Assembly (NCBI GenBank): GCA_035429725.1
Contig: DAOMFI010000060.1
Location: forward strand, 1-17,812
DNA from: JALORV01 sp035429725
Lineage (GTDB): Bacteria; Pseudomonadota; Gammaproteobacteria; Burkholderiales; Burkholderiaceae_F
Length of the DNA stretch: 17,812 bases
Direction: 5' to 3'
Part shown: positions 8,636-16,827 of the stretch, piece by piece
Layout of the letters: each line of letters starts with the position of its first letter
How positions within the stretch are numbered: the stretch's first letter is position 1
Made by a program: the position numbers and the translations under genes
Notes under the pieces: model-generated
Seen by the model: only the letters and a program-made list of their open reading frames with translations
Told to the model about the DNA's origin: nothing
Database searches by the model: none

Positions 8636-8662
8636 AATAAAGGGCCGTTCACGCGAAGGCCC
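8636..8662 (-). terminator. Probable terminator after fadD
   Basis: On the minus strand GGGCC (8662-8658) pairs with GGCCC (8646-8642) across an 11-nt loop and is followed by TTTATT (8641-8636). The hairpin begins 6 nt after the fadD stop (8668). The stem is short and the T run interrupted, so this is moderate evidence. Confidence 0.5.
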
Positions 8663-8667
8663 GCACC

Positions 8668-10350
8668 TCAGGCCGCGCGCTTGGTATCTCTCAATTCGCG
8701 CCGCAGGATCTTGCCGACGTTGGTCTTCGGCAGATCGTTGCGGAACTCGATGTACTTCGGCTTCTTGTAGCCGGTAAGCTGCTCCTTGCAGAACTCCATC
8801 AGTTCACGCTCGGTCAGCGCCGGGTCCTTCTTGACGACGTAGAGCTTCACGGCCTCGCCGGAGTTCTCGTCCGGAACGCCGACCGCGGCGGCCTCGAGCA
8901 CGCCGGGGTGCGAGACCACCACGCCCTCGACCTCGTTCGGGTACACGTTGAAGCCCGACACCAGGATCATGTCCTTCTTGCGGTCGACGATCTTCGTGTA
9001 GCCGCGTTCGTCCATGACGCCGACGTCGCCGGTCTTGAAGAATCCGTCCGCCGTCATGACGTTCGCCGTCTCGTCCGGACGCTGCCAGTAGCCGGCCATG
9101 ACCTGCGGCCCGCGGATGCAGATTTCGCCGGGCGTACCGAGCGGCACTTCGCGGCCCTCGTCGTCGCGCAGCGAGATCTCGGTCGACGGCAGCGGCAGAC
9201 CGATGGTCCCGGTGTAGCGGTCGGTGTCGGTCGGATTGCACGTGGCCGACGGCGAGGTCTCCGAGAGTCCGTAGCCTTCGCAGATCGGGCAGCCGGTCAG
9301 TTTCAGCCACTTGTCGGCGACCGCCTGCTGCACCGCCATGCCGCCCCCGACCGACAGCTTCAGCGACGAGAAGTCGAGCTTGCGGAATTCTTCACTGTTG
9401 AGCAGCCCGTTGAACAACGTGTTGACGGCCGGCAGCACGTTGAAGCGGTACTTCGACAGATCCTTCACGAAGCCCGGAATGTCGCGCGGATTCGCGATCA
9501 GCAGGTTGCGTCCGCCGATGCGCATCGCCAGCAGTGCGCACGCCGTCAGCGCGAAGATGTGATAGAGCGGCAGCGCGGTAACGATGATCGCCTGCTGGCC
9601 GGGCGCCATCTTGCTGATCGCCGGCAGATACCAGGCTTCGGACTGCAGCACGTTGGCGACCACGTTCCGGTGCAGCAGCGTTGCGCCCTTGGAGACTCCC
9701 GTCGTGCCTCCGGTGTACTGGAGGAAGGCAACGTCGTCGGGCACAAGCGTGACGGGCTTGAGCGCCATCCTGAGGCCATCCGAGAGCACCTCGGTGAAGC
9801 GCAGCGCACTGGGCAGCGCGTAAGCCGGCACCATTTTCTTCACGTTGCGCACCACAAAATTGACGATGTGCTTCTTCGGGAACGGAAGCAGGTCGCCCAT
9901 CGAGCACACGACGACCTGTTTCGTCGGCACCTTGTCGATCACCGCCTGCAGTGTGGTCGCGAAGTTTTCCAGTATGAAAATGGCCTCGGCACCGGAGTCC
10001 TTCAGCTGGTGTTCGAGTTCGCGCGGGGTATAAAGCGGATTGACGTTGACCACGGTGAAACCGGCACGCAGCACACCCGCAAGCACCACCGGGTACTGCA
10101 GCACGTTCGGCATCATGATCGCGACCCGCGCGCCCTTGGCGAGCCCGCGCGACTGCAGCCACGCACCGATCGCCGCGGACTGTTCGTCGAGTTGCCGATA
10201 GCTCAGGTCGGCGCCCATGAACGTGTACGCGACCTGGTCGGCGTACTTGCGGAACGCTTCCTCCAGCAGCTGAACGAGCGACGCATACTGCGTGACGTCA
10301 ATGTCCGCAGGCACGCCCTTCGGATAGTGCTTCAACCAAAACCGTTCCAT
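8668..10350 (-). CDS. fadD: Long-chain fatty acid--CoA ligase
   Basis: Activates fatty acids to acyl-CoA (via acyl-AMP) for beta-oxidation at the inner face of the membrane. Seen: 560 aa, the FadD length. AMP-binding P-loop YTGGTTGVSKG at 212-222, PLYHIFALT at 261-269, adenine-binding GYGLSETSP at 359-367, and the TGD motif at 440-442. The fatty-acyl-ligase hinge region DRKKDMILVSGFNVYPNEVE is at 456-475 and the catalytic Lys is at 547 in PKTNVGKILRREL. Start ATG 10350 is set by GGGAGG about 6 nt upstream; upstream in-frame extension is not needed. It sits last in the paaK-like / metallopeptidase / fadD run, but a TATGAT box upstream suggests its own promoter. Confidence 0.95.
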   Translation of the reverse strand: MERFWLKHYPKGVPADIDVTQYASLVQLLEEAFRKYADQVAYTFMGADLSYRQLDEQSAAIGAWLQSRGLAKGARVAIMMPNVLQYPVVLAGVLRAGFTVVNVNPLYTPRELEHQLKDSGAEAIFILENFATTLQAVIDKVPTKQVVVCSMGDLLPFPKKHIVNFVVRNVKKMVPAYALPSALRFTEVLSDGLRMALKPVTLVPDDVAFLQYTGGTTGVSKGATLLHRNVVANVLQSEAWYLPAISKMAPGQQAIIVTALPLYHIFALTACALLAMRIGGRNLLIANPRDIPGFVKDLSKYRFNVLPAVNTLFNGLLNSEEFRKLDFSSLKLSVGGGMAVQQAVADKWLKLTGCPICEGYGLSETSPSATCNPTDTDRYTGTIGLPLPSTEISLRDDEGREVPLGTPGEICIRGPQVMAGYWQRPDETANVMTADGFFKTGDVGVMDERGYTKIVDRKKDMILVSGFNVYPNEVEGVVVSHPGVLEAAAVGVPDENSGEAVKLYVVKKDPALTERELMEFCKEQLTGYKKPKYIEFRNDLPKTNVGKILRRELRDTKRAA

Positions 10351-10438
10351 CCCCTGCCTCCCGACTGCGCGCCCTCGTTGGGGCTTTGTTCGTGGACCTG
10401 ACTTGGCTGCTGACCGATGTCCGCGCCGGATCGAATCG

Positions 10439-10444
10439 ATCATA
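10439..10444 (-). promoter_or_regulatory. Candidate -10 box for fadD
   Basis: TATGAT on the minus strand in the 169-bp spacer between the metallopeptidase stop and the fadD ATG, implying a leader of about 80 nt. No good -35 hexamer lies 16-18 bp further upstream, so it is either an activator-dependent promoter or a chance match. Confidence 0.33.
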
Positions 10445-10519
10445 GCGGCTCGGCGCGGCTCGGACGCGACCCGGCGCCCTCCGCCACCTGGAACCTCACG
10501 ACCCGAGGCCGCTTCCGCG

Positions 10520-11620
10520 TCAGTTGCGTGCGGTCCGCAAGCCCTGCAGCGCGCCCTCGCGCTCGCCCTTGGGCAGCGCCGCGATGCGCTTGACCTCGCC
10601 GTAGAACTTCGGGAAATCCCCACCCGACCGCTCGAGCAGAGCGTCGAACGCCGGCACGAGATCGTTGTAAGCACCGATTGCCGCCAGATGGGCGTTGGTC
10701 AGGTCCTGGGCGAAGAAGCGGTCGTAGCCGGTGAAGCCACCCCAGCCTGTCTTGAGCTGCTCGTACTCCTGCCGGAGTTCGGCAAAGAGCCGCAGCTTGC
10801 GCTCCCTCTTCACGGCATCGGTGGCGTCGCTCGCATAGTTCTGCTGCAGCAGAGCACGGTACTTCAGCAGCAGCTGGAGAAACTGCGCCCGGCGCTGCGC
10901 AAACTCCGCATACGCCAGACGCGAGGCATCGTTGCCGTGGGTCTGCAGCCAGCGCCGCACACCTTCGCGTTCGACCGCCGTCGCGAAGGACTCGTTGAAC
11001 GTCGTGTCGCCACCCACGAACACGACCTGGTGCGCCAGCTCGTGGAACACGAGCCCGGCCAGTTGGCCTTCGGTCCCACCGATGAAGGTATTGAGGAGCG
11101 GGTCCGGCAGCCATCCCAGCGTGGAATACGCCGGCACGCCACTGACATGCACTTCATAGCCGCCCGCGCGCAGCTCGCCGGCCGCCTGTTCAGCGGCGTC
11201 CCGTTCGAAGTAACCGCGATAACCCGCGCATCCGACGATCGGATAACACCACTGCTTCAGCGCCATCGACAGTTCCGGAGTGGCAAATACGTTCCAGACG
11301 ACGTAAGGCCGCTTCAGGTCCGCGTATTGCGTGTAACTGCGGTTATCGGGCAGCGCGAGTTCCGTCGACGCGTAGCGGCGGATCTGCTGCGCTCGTTCAA
11401 GGCGCTGCTTGAGCGGCGGCGGCGCCTGCGGGTCGGCGATGACCTCGGGGATCGGCCGCGCGGCCTCCATCACCGCGAGGTGTCCCTGGATCGACTGCGC
11501 GTAGTAGTCGACGGTGGAACAGCCTGCGCCGAACAGCGCAAGTGCGGTCACGGCGAATCCGGCCGCGAGCCACAGCAGGCGGCGCCGGTGCGCGACAAAG
11601 GGACGGAACTCGATGGACAT
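10520..11620 (-). CDS. Putative aminopeptidase lipoprotein, HExxH zinc type
   Basis: Predicted periplasmic or membrane-anchored zinc metallopeptidase of the conserved putative aminopeptidase family (PF10023-like). Seen: basic N-terminus and hydrophobic segment RLLWLAAGFAVTALALFGAGC; Cys34 could be a lipidation site although the -3 residue is Gly rather than Leu. Zinc motif HELAHQ is at 193-198 (His193, Glu194, His197), and the likely third ligand is Glu210 in NESFA. Upstream, PAYSTLGWLPDPLLNTF fits the family. 366 aa is the usual length. Start ATG 11620 was chosen; ATG 11629 is an alternative. It lies 39 bp downstream of the PaaK-like gene. The true peptide substrate is unknown. Confidence 0.82.
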   Translation of the reverse strand: MSIEFRPFVAHRRRLLWLAAGFAVTALALFGAGCSTVDYYAQSIQGHLAVMEAARPIPEVIADPQAPPPLKQRLERAQQIRRYASTELALPDNRSYTQYADLKRPYVVWNVFATPELSMALKQWCYPIVGCAGYRGYFERDAAEQAAGELRAGGYEVHVSGVPAYSTLGWLPDPLLNTFIGGTEGQLAGLVFHELAHQVVFVGGDTTFNESFATAVEREGVRRWLQTHGNDASRLAYAEFAQRRAQFLQLLLKYRALLQQNYASDATDAVKRERKLRLFAELRQEYEQLKTGWGGFTGYDRFFAQDLTNAHLAAIGAYNDLVPAFDALLERSGGDFPKFYGEVKRIAALPKGEREGALQGLRTARN

Positions 11621-11659
11621 GGCCGGCATTGTGCACAAATCGCCGCCGACGGCCCGGCT

Positions 11660-13075
11660 TCAGCGCTCGAGTTCGCAGACCACGCGTCGCAGCTTTCCGC
11701 TGGCGCGGTCGCGCACCGGCGCGCGCCGCGACACGGCGATTTCGACCGGCCCCACTTCGCAGGTCTCCAGGTAGCGGCGCAGCGCCGCGCGGACGGGCAC
11801 ACGCCGGCTGCGATCGTGCTCCCCGAGATGGACCGTCAGGCGGCCATCGACGCCCTGCACCACCTGGAATTCGTGCGCACCGGCGCACTCCTCCAGCACG
11901 GTTTCGAGCGCGAGCGGAACGACGGTCACCTCGCCCCCGCGGCGGGCCGGCAGACGCAGTGCGTCGTCGCAACGGCCCTCGACCGACACCGTGGGCAACG
12001 CGCTGCCGCAGGCGCAACGCCGCGTGTGCACGGTGATCGCGTCGCCGAGGTCGTAGCGGATCAGCGGCTGGACCCGGTTGGCCAGATTGGTCAGCAGCAC
12101 CGAATGCGAGCGCTGGCCCGGCTGGACCGCACGCCCCTGCCGGTCCACCGGTTCGAGCACAACCCAGTCCGAGTTGACGTGCAGCCCGCGATGAGGGCAT
12201 TCCCAGGCGATCGGCAGGAATTCCGACGCGCCATACGCGCTGCGGACGCGGCAGCTGAACGCCCTCTGCACGCGCTGGCGCGTGGGCTCCGACAGCACTT
12301 CGCCGCCGGTCCACAACTCGCGCAGCCGCAGCCGCAAGCGGCCGGCCTCCTGTTCCTCGGCGAGCATCTCGGCCGCGGTCGGATAGGTGGCCAGGACCGT
12401 CGGCCGGTAGAGATTCAGCTCCTGCACCAGCGCGCCACAGGACTGCAGCAGCGCAAACGCGCGCACGGCCCCCGACATCCATGGCGCCCAGCGCCGCATC
12501 CGCTCGACCGTGGCGATGCCGGCGAAGTGCCCTTCCGTGGCGGCGACCATCGCGTAGCGGTCGCCCTCCATCACCTGTCGCAACACGTCTGAAGGTGAGA
12601 GCAGGCCGCGAAAACGCTGCGCTTCGAGCGCATCGTAGACAGCGATCGCGTCCGGGTCGTGCACGAAGTAGCCCGGCGTGCCCGTCGTGCCTGAACTCGT
12701 AAAGACACTGAAACGGCCGAACAGCGAATGCCCGATGCGGGCAGGATCGGCGATGAAGGCTTCGATCGCCTCGCGCGTGACGCCGGGCTGCGTGACCACG
12801 TCGTCAAAGTGCTTCATCAGCTGGCCCTTGGTCACCGGCGGCAGGTCGCGCAGGTGCAGGCCGTGCAATGGCATCCGGCGGTAGAGGCGGGAATAGAACG
12901 GCGACGCTTCGCGTGCATAGGTCACGAGCGCGCGAACGCGACGCTCGGCAGTGTGTGCCAGCGCCGTCGGAGTCAAGTGGGATCCCTGCCAGACGTCAAA
13001 CGCCGCCTCAGCCCAACGCGCCGGGTCAAACGCCGACTCGTTGGGCAGCGCAAACAGGGATCGAAGAGTAGACAT
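11660..13075 (-). CDS. PaaK-like adenylate-forming enzyme
   Basis: Predicted cytoplasmic acid-activating enzyme of the phenylacetate-CoA ligase / CapK (F390 synthetase) type, forming an acyl-AMP and probably a thioester. Seen: P-loop TSSGTTGTPG at 126-135, YGASE at 281-285, YDLGD at 341-345, a candidate C-terminal catalytic Lys461 in ASGKLRR, and Cys in ECPHRG (293) and RRCACG (354, 356) like the Cys-rich patches of PaaK relatives. 471 aa is slightly longer than PaaK (about 440). It is diverged enough that phenylacetate is not assumed, and no other paa genes are present. Start ATG 13075 has no clear Shine-Dalgarno sequence. It is followed 39 bp later by the metallopeptidase gene and preceded by a 340-bp structured spacer. 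Confidence 0.83.
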   Translation of the reverse strand: MSTLRSLFALPNESAFDPARWAEAAFDVWQGSHLTPTALAHTAERRVRALVTYAREASPFYSRLYRRMPLHGLHLRDLPPVTKGQLMKHFDDVVTQPGVTREAIEAFIADPARIGHSLFGRFSVFTSSGTTGTPGYFVHDPDAIAVYDALEAQRFRGLLSPSDVLRQVMEGDRYAMVAATEGHFAGIATVERMRRWAPWMSGAVRAFALLQSCGALVQELNLYRPTVLATYPTAAEMLAEEQEAGRLRLRLRELWTGGEVLSEPTRQRVQRAFSCRVRSAYGASEFLPIAWECPHRGLHVNSDWVVLEPVDRQGRAVQPGQRSHSVLLTNLANRVQPLIRYDLGDAITVHTRRCACGSALPTVSVEGRCDDALRLPARRGGEVTVVPLALETVLEECAGAHEFQVVQGVDGRLTVHLGEHDRSRRVPVRAALRRYLETCEVGPVEIAVSRRAPVRDRASGKLRRVVCELER

Positions 13076-13415
13076 CGGGAGGCTCAGCGCTGAATTTCAT
13101 TGTCGCTCAACCAGCGCCGTGCGCCATGACGTAAACGGGATCAGCCGCGGGCCTGCGCGCACTGAAGCCGGCCGTGCGATGGTGAAGGGTGCAGGCAAGT
13201 CGCCGGCGCCGCGAGAGCCGTTGGTGGTCACCCACAAGCGAAGCAGCAACTTCGCGGTGCCCCCGTCTTTCGCATTTTCTTCGGGTTGGGCCGTAACCCG
13301 GCTGCCGCCTTGGCGGGCGGTTTGCGAAGTGGAGTCTCCCAGCGCCGCGCCACGCTTTGAACCCCAGTACGCACTAAGGCCCTCGGGCGACCTCGCAACC
13401 GGCGCGGATGTGTCC
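13076..13415. other. 340-bp non-coding stretch with dense inverted repeats
   Basis: The only gene-free stretch above 300 bp. No credible gene: one plus frame stays open from ATG 13179 but runs on antisense into the oxidoreductase. The part 13238-13400 is rich in complementary blocks: GCGAAG 13238-13243 with CTTCGC 13250-13255; CGGGTT 13282-13287 with AACCCG 13295-13300; and CCGCC 13305-13309 with GGCGG 13312-13316. Longer-range pairs are ACTTCGC 13249-13255 with GCGAAGT 13324-13330, and GGTTTGCGA 13319-13327 with TCGCAACC 13393-13400 (one bulge). Several of these exclude one another. On the minus strand it would be the leader of the PaaK-like gene or the trailer of the oxidoreductase. It could encode a small RNA on either strand. 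No T-run terminator is attached. Confidence 0.5.
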
Positions 13416-15497
13416 CTAGGCCGAGCGTTCGACCTCGGCCAGGCAGTCGTAGAACGTCGGTGCGCGCCCGATATCTGTCAGCGCCGGGCTGGTGAGTTCA
13501 TTGGCATTCTTGCCGTCGCGCGCGAACTTCTTCCACCAGATCGACGGCGCCACGACGCAGCCCGGCCGTGCCCGATCCGTCACCTGCGCCCGCAACAGCA
13601 GCGAACCGCGATCGTTGAACACCCGGACCGTGTCGCCGGACCGGATGTCCCGGGCCTGCGCGTCGTGGGGGTGGATCTCCAGCGAGGGTTCACCCTCGGC
13701 CGAGCGCAGGCTCGTCACGTTGACGAAGCTCGAATTCAGGAAGTTGCGCGCCGGCGGCGAGATCAGCGCGAGGGGATAGCGCTGCGCGCGCTCGGGATTG
13801 CTGGTCGGCCCTTCGTTCGGCGGAACGTAGGCCGGCAGAGGGTCGACGCCAATGGCGGCGAGTGCTTCCGACCAGAACTCGCACTTGCCCGACGCCGTCT
13901 TGAATTCCCCGTGCGCAAACGGCGCGTGCACCGGCGGCAGATCGAGCCGCTCCCAGCCGGCCAGCTTCAGCCGCGGCCAGTCGAAGCGGGCGGTGGGGCC
14001 GCGCGGCGCAAAGGCCTGCGCGGCCAGTTCATCGTCGCTTTCGCGAAACGCCGGTTCGAGGAATCCCATGCGCGCCGCCAGGCGACGGAAGATTTCGCTG
14101 TTCGGCAACGCCTCGCCGAGCGGTTCGATGGCCGGATTGTTCGCCAGCAGATAGAGGTGCCCGTAGGACTTGTGCACATCGATATGCTCGAGCTGCGTGG
14201 TCGCAGGCAGCACGAAGTCGGCGTAGTCGGCCGTATCGGTCTGGAAGTGTTCGAGCACGACGGTGAACAGGTCTTCGCGCGCGAAGCCGCGCGCGACTTC
14301 CGCCGCGTTGGGCGCGACCGCCACCGGGTTGCTGTTGTAGACGATCAGCGCATCGATCGGCGGATCGGCGTGCAGCAGGTCGTGGCCGATCGTCGACATG
14401 TTGATCGTGCGCGGCGTGCGGCCCGCCAGCAGGTCCGGCCGGTAGAGGCGCTCGCCGTCGACCGGATAGTTGCCGCTGGTGGACAGAAGCACCCCGCCCG
14501 CGGGATCGCGCCAGTGCCCGGCGAGCGCGGGCAGGCAGGCGACAGCGCGTACCGCATTCCCGCCGCCGGCGACACGCTGCATGCCGTAGTTGAGACGGAT
14601 CGCCGCAGGACGGATTTCCCAGTAGTCGCGCGCGAACTGCTCGACCGCTTCGGCCGTGATGCCACAGATCTGCGCCACACGCTGCGGATCGAACTCCTGT
14701 GCACGCGCTGCCAGCGCGTCGAAGCCGAGGGTGTAGCGCTGGATGTAATCGCGGTCGAGCCAGCCCTCGCGCACCAGCACATGCATCACGCCGAGCGCGA
14801 AGGCGCCGTCGGTGCCGGGCAGCAGTGCGATGTGCTGGTGGCACTTCTCGGCTGTCAGCGAACGGTACGGATCGATGGCGATCAGCTTCGCCCCGCGGCG
14901 CTTTGCTTCCTGCGCACGGCTCCACAGGTGGAGATTCGACGCGATCGCATTGGTGCCCCAGAAGACGATCAGCTTCGCATTGCCGAACTGCTCGATGTCG
15001 GTGCCGTCGCGCGTGCCGAGCGTCGCAGCCAGTGCCTCCGCGCCCGCGGTAGCGCAGATCGTGCGGTCGAGGAAACTTCCGCCGAGCTTGTGGAAGAAGC
15101 GATGGGCCATCGCCTCGCCCTGCACCATGCCCATCGTCCCGGCGTAGCTGTAAGGCACGACACGCTGCGGATCGACAGCGGCGATCGACTGCAGGCGCGC
15201 AGCAATTTCATCGAGCGCCGTGTCCCACGAAACGCGCTCGAACCGGCCCTCGCCCTTGCGCCCGACCCGCTTCAGCGGATGCAGCAGGCGCTCCGGGTGG
15301 TAGGTCCGCTCCAGATAGCGGCTGACCTTGGTGCAGAGCGTTCCGGCCGTGGTGGGGTGCGACGGATCGCCCGCGACCTTGATCGCGACGCGACGGCCCT
15401 CTTCCTGCCTGACCGTCACCAGCATTGCACAGCTGTCGGGGCAGTCGTGCGGACAGGCGGCCCGCACGACCTCGAGTCCGCCATTGGACCCGGCCAC
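13416..15497 (-). CDS. Molybdopterin/[4Fe-4S] oxidoreductase, DMSO-reductase superfamily
   Basis: Predicted Mo-bis-MGD oxidoreductase of 693 aa; the substrate is not evident. Seen: N-terminal iron-sulfur motif CPHDCPDSC with Cys15, Cys19, Cys23 and the distal Cys55 (GTLCTK). A Cys148 in RTICATAG sits where Mo-ligating Cys is found in formate dehydrogenase and NapA-like enzymes. The central molybdopterin domains contain FWGTNAIASNLHLW, IDPYRSLTAEKCHQHIALLPGTDGAF and YNSNPVAVAPN, and the C-terminal dinucleotide-binding domain has LEIHPHDAQARDIRSGDTVRVFNDRG. No Tat or Sec signal is visible, so it is likely cytoplasmic. Start GTG 15497 lies 2 nt after the argE stop, implying co-translation. No electron-transfer partner subunit or cofactor-maturation gene is adjacent. 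Confidence 0.9.
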   Translation of the reverse strand: MAGSNGGLEVVRAACPHDCPDSCAMLVTVRQEEGRRVAIKVAGDPSHPTTAGTLCTKVSRYLERTYHPERLLHPLKRVGRKGEGRFERVSWDTALDEIAARLQSIAAVDPQRVVPYSYAGTMGMVQGEAMAHRFFHKLGGSFLDRTICATAGAEALAATLGTRDGTDIEQFGNAKLIVFWGTNAIASNLHLWSRAQEAKRRGAKLIAIDPYRSLTAEKCHQHIALLPGTDGAFALGVMHVLVREGWLDRDYIQRYTLGFDALAARAQEFDPQRVAQICGITAEAVEQFARDYWEIRPAAIRLNYGMQRVAGGGNAVRAVACLPALAGHWRDPAGGVLLSTSGNYPVDGERLYRPDLLAGRTPRTINMSTIGHDLLHADPPIDALIVYNSNPVAVAPNAAEVARGFAREDLFTVVLEHFQTDTADYADFVLPATTQLEHIDVHKSYGHLYLLANNPAIEPLGEALPNSEIFRRLAARMGFLEPAFRESDDELAAQAFAPRGPTARFDWPRLKLAGWERLDLPPVHAPFAHGEFKTASGKCEFWSEALAAIGVDPLPAYVPPNEGPTSNPERAQRYPLALISPPARNFLNSSFVNVTSLRSAEGEPSLEIHPHDAQARDIRSGDTVRVFNDRGSLLLRAQVTDRARPGCVVAPSIWWKKFARDGKNANELTSPALTDIGRAPTFYDCLAEVERSA

Positions 15498-15499
15498 GC

Positions 15500-16711
15500 T
15501 CAGCTCACCGGCGGCCGGCTGGCGACCAGCCGCCCGAAGAACTGCTCGCAGGCGGCAACCTGCTCGAGCGAGATGTATTCATTCGGCTTGTGCGCCTGAT
15601 CGATCGATCCGGGCCCCATCACCACGGTCGGGACCCCGGCATGCTGGAAGATCGGGGCCTCGGTCGCGAAGCTGACGGCACCGGTGCCGAGCCGCGTGGT
15701 CTGGGCCAGTTCCATCGCCCAGCGCACCAGCGGCGCATCCGGAGCGATGCCGTAGGCCGGCAGGTCGAGCCCCATTGCGAACGCGATGTCGGACTCCGGA
15801 GCGACTGCGCGCATGCGTGGCAGCAACTCGCCGCTCGCATAGTCGAGAATCGGCTGCGTCATCGCGTCATGCGGCGTGGCCGGGATGTTGCGCATCTCGA
15901 ACTCGAACACGCAGTCGCGCGGCACGACGTTGGTCGCGATGCCACCGCGGATCACGCCGGTCTGCAGCGTCGAATGCGGCACGGTGAAGCGCGGATCGCG
16001 CGTCTCCTCGCGCGCCTGTCGGTCGGCGAGCGCGCGGATGTACGCGATGATCTGGGCCGCGTATTCGATCGCGTTGACTGCCGTCGGCGTCAGCGACGAA
16101 TGCGCCTCGCGCCCGCGCACCGTGCAGCAGAAGTCGCGCTTGCCCTTGTGCGCGACGATGGCCTGCATGTCGGTGGGCTCGCCGATGATGCAGCCCGCCG
16201 GCCGGATGCCACGTTCCGCCAGGTCCGCCACCAGGCTGCGTACGCCGATGAACGTCGTTTCCTCGTCAAAGGTGAGCGACAGGTGCACTGGCATCGTCCG
16301 CTGCGCCGCGAGAAAGCGCGGAGCCCATGCCAGCGCAATTGCGATGAAGCCCTTCATGTCAGCCGTGCCGCGGCCGTGGATGCGCCCATTGGCGTGATGC
16401 GCACGGAACGGGTCGCTCGCCCAATCCTGGCCGTCGACGGGAACGGTGTCGGTGTGGCCTGAGAGCACGATGCCGCCGGACTTCACGGCATCCGGCTCGT
16501 CGGCGAGCGTCACGAAGAGATTGGCCTTCTTCTGCGAGGCGTCGTAGACCAGGTGCGGCTTCACGCCGAGGCGCGCAAGATGGTCGCGCGCGTATTCGAT
16601 GAGTCCGAGATTGGAATCGCGGCTGACCGTCGGAAACGCGATCAGCCGGTCGATCATGTCCAGCGCCGCAGGCGATGGCGTCAGCGCGTTCGGGTTGAGC
16701 GGCTTGTTCAC
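15500..16711 (-). CDS. argE: Acetylornithine deacetylase-type M20 enzyme
   Basis: Predicted cytoplasmic zinc deacylase that removes acetate from N-acetylornithine in arginine synthesis, or acts on a related N-acyl amino acid. Seen: M20 metal and catalytic motifs SGHTDTVPVDG (His86, Asp88), GRGTADMKGF (Asp119), FDEET (Glu150 catalytic, Glu151 ligand), GEPTDM (Glu178) and AHKPNEYI (His374), with the dimerisation-domain His204 in REAHSS. 403 aa fits ArgE/DapE. Start GTG 16711 has AGGA about 9 nt upstream; the upstream extension to 16789 is unlikely because it spans the intergenic inverted repeat. First gene of a unit with the molybdopterin oxidoreductase. ArgE is the best match; other M20A deacylases cannot be excluded. 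Confidence 0.9.
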   Translation of the reverse strand: MNKPLNPNALTPSPAALDMIDRLIAFPTVSRDSNLGLIEYARDHLARLGVKPHLVYDASQKKANLFVTLADEPDAVKSGGIVLSGHTDTVPVDGQDWASDPFRAHHANGRIHGRGTADMKGFIAIALAWAPRFLAAQRTMPVHLSLTFDEETTFIGVRSLVADLAERGIRPAGCIIGEPTDMQAIVAHKGKRDFCCTVRGREAHSSLTPTAVNAIEYAAQIIAYIRALADRQAREETRDPRFTVPHSTLQTGVIRGGIATNVVPRDCVFEFEMRNIPATPHDAMTQPILDYASGELLPRMRAVAPESDIAFAMGLDLPAYGIAPDAPLVRWAMELAQTTRLGTGAVSFATEAPIFQHAGVPTVVMGPGSIDQAHKPNEYISLEQVAACEQFFGRLVASRPPVS

Positions 16712-16736
16712 GTGGGTGTCCTGGCAAAGGCGAACG

Positions 16737-16742
16737 ATTCTA
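16737..16742 (-). promoter_or_regulatory. Candidate -10 box for argE
   Basis: TAGAAT on the minus strand, about 25 nt upstream of the argE GTG, giving a very short leader. No convincing -35 element lies 16-18 bp upstream, but one arm of the inverted repeat at 16745-16777 lies just there, as expected for a regulated promoter. Confidence 0.38.
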
Positions 16743-16744
16743 GG

Positions 16745-16777
16745 GCCTGCACGCCGTTCCTGCGCGGGGGTGCAGGC
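16745..16777. promoter_or_regulatory. 8-bp inverted repeat between argE and the divergent M20 gene
   Basis: GCCTGCAC (16745-16752) and GTGCAGGC (16770-16777) form a perfect 8-bp dyad with a 17-nt spacer, centred about 50 bp from the argE GTG and 67 bp from the other gene's ATG. In a 116-bp divergent region this is a candidate operator for a dimeric regulator. It could equally fold as a hairpin in RNA. Confidence 0.45.
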
Positions 16778-16827
16778 GCGCCCCGGCATCCTTCAGTAGC
16801 ATCCACTTTCCACACCAGGGTATCCCC

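Noticed and set aside
8908..10401. 497-codon plus-strand open frame opposite fadD
   Set aside because: Antisense shadow of fadD; low-complexity His/Arg/Asp composition and no domain.
10351..10674. N-terminal extension of the fadD frame to 10674
   Set aside because: It would overlap the preceding gene and lacks similarity to the family; ATG 10350 has a good Shine-Dalgarno sequence and gives the standard 560-aa length.
10403..12592. 729-codon plus-strand open frame antisense to the metallopeptidase and PaaK-like genes
   Set aside because: Same antisense GC artefact; it spans two genes with strong motifs and their intergenic region.
13330..13400. Resemblance of the minus strand to the 3' half of 6S RNA (GGTC-x-CCGAG-x-GCCTTA and GGGTTCAA blocks)
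   Set aside because: Only short blocks match from memory, the 3' closing stem has no partner upstream, and the 5' half would have to lie within the oxidoreductase coding end. An Rfam search would settle it; no call is made.
12951..15599. 882-codon plus-strand open frame opposite the molybdopterin oxidoreductase and neighbouring genes
   Set aside because: It runs antisense to a protein with clear family motifs. GC-rich codon bias on the minus strand removes stops from this frame, and the translation is Arg/Asp/Val-rich without any domain.
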